From: JAOEGB01 sp041262585
GTDB taxonomy: Bacteria; Actinomycetota; Actinomycetes; Streptosporangiales; Streptosporangiaceae
Direction of reading: 5' to 3'
NCBI RefSeq assembly: GCF_041262585.1
Contig: NZ_JBGCBZ010000008.1
Span: 1 to 64,000 of the forward strand
Length of the DNA: 64,000 nt
Shown: piece by piece, positions 62,021 through 64,000 of the stretch
How the letters are laid out: each line of letters begins with the position of its first letter
How positions within the stretch are numbered: position 1 is the first letter of the stretch
Made by a program: the position numbers and the translations under genes
Notes under the pieces: generated by a model
Database searches by the model: none
What the model was told of the DNA's origin: nothing
What the model saw: the letters and a program-made list of their open reading frames with translations, nothing else

Positions 62021-62785
62021 TCAGCGGGCTTGCCGGGCGCGCTCGATGTAGGCGACGAGGCTGACCATTTGGTTAGCGGGCCACGGTAGGCGTTGGCTCA
62101 GCTCTGTGCTGTTCTCCTGCCACATCGTCTTGGCGGCGGCCTTTACCCGCTCGTCCCCGCCGTGGAAGAGGTCTCCCAGCGCGTCCCAGCGTTCGACCAG
62201 GGCCTGAACCCGCGGGTCCTCGACGGGCGTGTCCCCCTGCACGTGTCGCAGCAGTTCCCCGACGAGTCCGGCCCATTCGGTCTTGGCGTTGTCGACCGCC
62301 TCTGGGCCGAGTACGGCTCGGCGCTCGGCCAGGCGGTCCCGCTGGTCCTGTGTGAAGTGGGTCTCGAACACCGACATCATCTCCAAGGTCGTCATGAACT
62401 GATCCGGATCGGGCATCGACGAGCCGTCAATCTGGTCCAGCAGCCCGTGAAGCCGCTGCGTGAGCTGCCGGACCCGCTGGGCGTGCTCCGCCACATCGCG
62501 GAGCTGAGCGGCGAGCAGATCCCGCATCGTCGCCAGATCGTCAGCGGAGTAGGCGAGCAGCTTTGCGATCTCCTCCAGCGAGAGCCCGAGCCCGCGCAGC
62601 GCCCGGACTCGGTACAGCCGCCGGACGTCCTCCTTGGTGTAGCGGCGGTGCCCCGACGAGGTCCGCTCGCTCGCCGTAAGCAGGCCGATCTGGTCGTAGT
62701 GGCGCAGGGTCCGCACGGTCAGCCCGGTCGCGTGCGCCAGCTCTCCGATGCTCCACCGGCGTCCGGTGTCGTCGCTCCCGATCAC
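62021..62785 (-). CDS. MerR-family regulator (TipA-like)
   Basis: The GTG at 62785 is chosen because a MerR-type promoter ends just before it, so the message is probably leaderless. The 254-residue protein has the MerR winged HTH (about 10-75; WSIGELAHATGLTVRTLRHYDQIGLLTASERTSSGHRRYTKEDVRRLYRV), a coiled-coil dimer helix (to about 125) and a C-terminal TipAS-like domain (about 130-250). TipAS domains trap thiopeptide or other multidrug ligands. It likely controls itself. Confidence 0.9.
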   Translation of the reverse strand: MIGSDDTGRRWSIGELAHATGLTVRTLRHYDQIGLLTASERTSSGHRRYTKEDVRRLYRVRALRGLGLSLEEIAKLLAYSADDLATMRDLLAAQLRDVAEHAQRVRQLTQRLHGLLDQIDGSSMPDPDQFMTTLEMMSVFETHFTQDQRDRLAERRAVLGPEAVDNAKTEWAGLVGELLRHVQGDTPVEDPRVQALVERWDALGDLFHGGDERVKAAAKTMWQENSTELSQRLPWPANQMVSLVAYIERARQAR

Positions 62786-62792
62786 GCCGCCA

Positions 62793-62823
62793 ACGCTAGA
62801 ACCTGACGTCGCGTCCGGTTCAA
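62793..62823 (-). promoter_or_regulatory. MerR-type promoter with 19-bp spacer and operator dyad
   Basis: On the minus strand, TTGAAC and TAGCGT are separated by exactly 19 bases, the overlong spacing used by MerR activators. The spacer holds a dyad, ACCGGACG-CGA-CGTCAGGT (7 of 8 pairs). Transcription would begin about 7 bases after TAGCGT, at the GTG start of the regulator. Confidence 0.75.
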
Positions 62824-62956
62824 GCCCGCTGTGCATGGATGCCGGCCAGGCCGGATGAACCGGCTTCCGGGCGAGGGCTTACAGGGGTACGGAGATCCGT
62901 CTCATGTTCGGCTGTCATTGAAGTGCCGTTCACCGGCGGGGACGGCCAGGAAACGC

Positions 62957-62993
62957 ACACTTACTGTGTGGCGGTTGATCGAAGCAAGCGCTT
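62957..62993. promoter_or_regulatory. Inverted repeats upstream of the PI-PLC-like gene
   Basis: CACACTTACTGTGTG (62957-62971) is a 5-bp stem, and the following GCGGTTGA/TCAAGCCGC arms enclose AAGCGCTT (62986-62993), a LacI-type operator core. They lie about 60 bases before the GTG at 63052. Function is not established. Confidence 0.3.
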
Positions 62994-63051
62994 TGTCAAG
63001 CCGCCGCACAGCAGCGCAGCAGTGGTCCCCTCAACCCCCCCGGAGGCCTTT

Positions 63052-64000
63052 GTGCGTTTCCCCCCATTCCCCCGCATCTCCCGCTTCCGTCGCCTCGCCA
63101 TGCTCGCCGGGCTGGTCACGGCCATGGCCTTGGCGACCGGCGTCAGCCCCGTGCAGGCCGGCACTCCCACGCTGACCGACTACTTCTACGGCGGCGTCCA
63201 CAACGCGTACGACAGGGCGGCCTACCCGTACCTCATCGACGCCCTCGACGCGGGCGACCGCATGATCGAGATCGACATGTGGACCTTCTTCGGGCAGTGG
63301 ACGGTCAGCCACTCCAACCCGTTCGGCAACGACAACAACTGCGAGCAGGGCGCGACCATCGGCCAGTTGCGCGACTCGGCGCGCAGCAAGCCGCTGACCG
63401 ACTGCCTGGACAACATCAAGGCCTGGCATGACGCCCACCCGGACCACGAGCTGCTGATCATCAAGCTGGAGATGAAGGACGGCTTCCACGACAACCGCGG
63501 CAAGGGGCCCGACGAGCTCGACACGGTGCTCCGTACCCGCTTCGGCAGCGCGATGATCACGCCCGCTGCTCTGATGAACGGCTGGGCCACTCCGGACGAA
63601 GGCGCCAAGGCGCACGCCTGGCCGACCCAGCTCCGCGGCAAGATCATGGCGTACGTCATCAGGGGAACCGCGGAGAACGACAGCCTGCCCACCGAGGTCG
63701 AGTACGCCCAGCACCTGCGCGCGCATCCGGCGGACGCGCAGGTCTTCCCGGTCCCCAACACGGCGTACGGCACGACCGATCCGAGGCAGGGCTACGACGC
63801 GTCCCTGCGCCCGTGGTTCGTGGTCTTCGACGGCAGCGCGACAGGCTTCGCCGGGCTGTCCGCTCAGCAGCGGACGTTCTACCGCGACTACTTCACCACC
63901 GTCACAGACGCCCACAGCGTCTCGCCGACGCTGGACACCTACAACCCGACCCCGGAGCAGGCTCTGACCCGCACCAGGCTGCTCGGCTGCCTCGGCGCCA
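63052..64000 (+). CDS. Secreted PI-PLC-like phosphodiesterase (partial, 3' end missing)
   Basis: The frame is open from a GTG at 63052 (GGAGG 6 bases upstream) to the window end, giving the first 316 residues. A signal peptide ends near GVSPVQA-G (residue about 36). The PI-PLC X-like domain begins with YFYGGVHNAYD (catalytic His at about 48), EIDMWTF and WTVSHSNPFGNDN (second His). LIIKLEMKD and LRGKIMAYVIRG follow. Family members split phosphatidylinositol or related glycolipids, or act as glycerophosphodiesterases. The GVHNAYD and EIDMW blocks fit the Ca2+-independent bacterial group. The rest lies outside the window. Confidence 0.82.
   Translation, partial: MRFPPFPRISRFRRLAMLAGLVTAMALATGVSPVQAGTPTLTDYFYGGVHNAYDRAAYPYLIDALDAGDRMIEIDMWTFFGQWTVSHSNPFGNDNNCEQGATIGQLRDSARSKPLTDCLDNIKAWHDAHPDHELLIIKLEMKDGFHDNRGKGPDELDTVLRTRFGSAMITPAALMNGWATPDEGAKAHAWPTQLRGKIMAYVIRGTAENDSLPTEVEYAQHLRAHPADAQVFPVPNTAYGTTDPRQGYDASLRPWFVVFDGSATGFAGLSAQQRTFYRDYFTTVTDAHSVSPTLDTYNPTPEQALTRTRLLGCLGA

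Overview
The window is high-GC actinomycete chromosome. GTG starts are common, Pup/mycothiol-era housekeeping order is recognisable, and several blocks are colinear with the Mycobacterium tuberculosis Rv0991c-Rv1018c region (ruc-like fmdB, 5-FCL, galU, moeA/glp, rimJ, glpR/sepX; pmt and rsmI; metG, tatD; ksgA, ispE; glmU, prs, rplY, pth). The long Ala/Gly-rich proteins, WYL regulator, DUF6247/DUF6221 remnants and trypsin-like secreted proteins suggest a Streptosporangiaceae-like genus (inference; no 16S gene is present).

Layout. 0-7 kb: tRNA-Arg, a low-complexity membrane protein, a secreted coiled-coil VanY-type peptidase, and a minus-strand run of SAF-domain protein, MTA phosphorylase, FmdB/Ruc zinc protein, CPA1 cation/proton antiporter and 5-formyl-THF cyclo-ligase. 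7-12 kb: galU, moeA(glp), moaC, mog, rimJ-like and sepX/glpR, ending at tRNA-Ala(CGC). 12-19 kb: an accessory segment with a decayed toxin-antitoxin pair next to the tRNA, small hypotheticals, a WYL regulator divergent from DinB, an alpha/beta hydrolase, a cupin, DUF6221, short tandem repeats and a MinD/ParA-like ATPase. 19-29 kb: lipoprotein, protein O-mannosyltransferase divergent from rsmI, two membrane-associated glycosyltransferase genes and metG. 29-37 kb: tatD, a kinase/FG-GAP pair sitting where rpfB lies in mycobacteria, ksgA, ispE and an ABC-F ATPase. 37-47.5 kb: secreted trypsin-like protein, MarR/tam pair, a polyphosphate module (CYTH-CHAD, MutT1, Ppk1 with a PHO-box-like promoter), a TetR regulator with a very long charged tail, and an acyl desaturase with a palindromic operator. 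48-53 kb: tRNA-Gln, glmU, prs, rplY, pth and an exonuclease. 53-61 kb: a co-directional set of sugar-phosphate transferase, CysQ, CysD, CysN, sulfotransferase, GT2 and WecG/TagA-type transferase, read here as a sulfated surface-glycan locus. 61-64 kb: HigBA-type toxin-antitoxin, a MerR regulator with its own 19-bp-spacer promoter, and the 5' part of a secreted PI-PLC-like protein.

The most unusual structure is an interspersed intergenic repeat found at four places (28.7, 37.1, 40.5 and 51.0 kb). Its unit is about 53 bp, begins GTGATCATGC, and carries TTCC at unit positions 16-19 and GACCWG at 34-39. Units are tandem at 52-53 bp, which equals five DNA helical turns. The standard element is two units plus a terminal 10-bp core (115-116 bp), and two of the four sites hold an inverted pair of elements.
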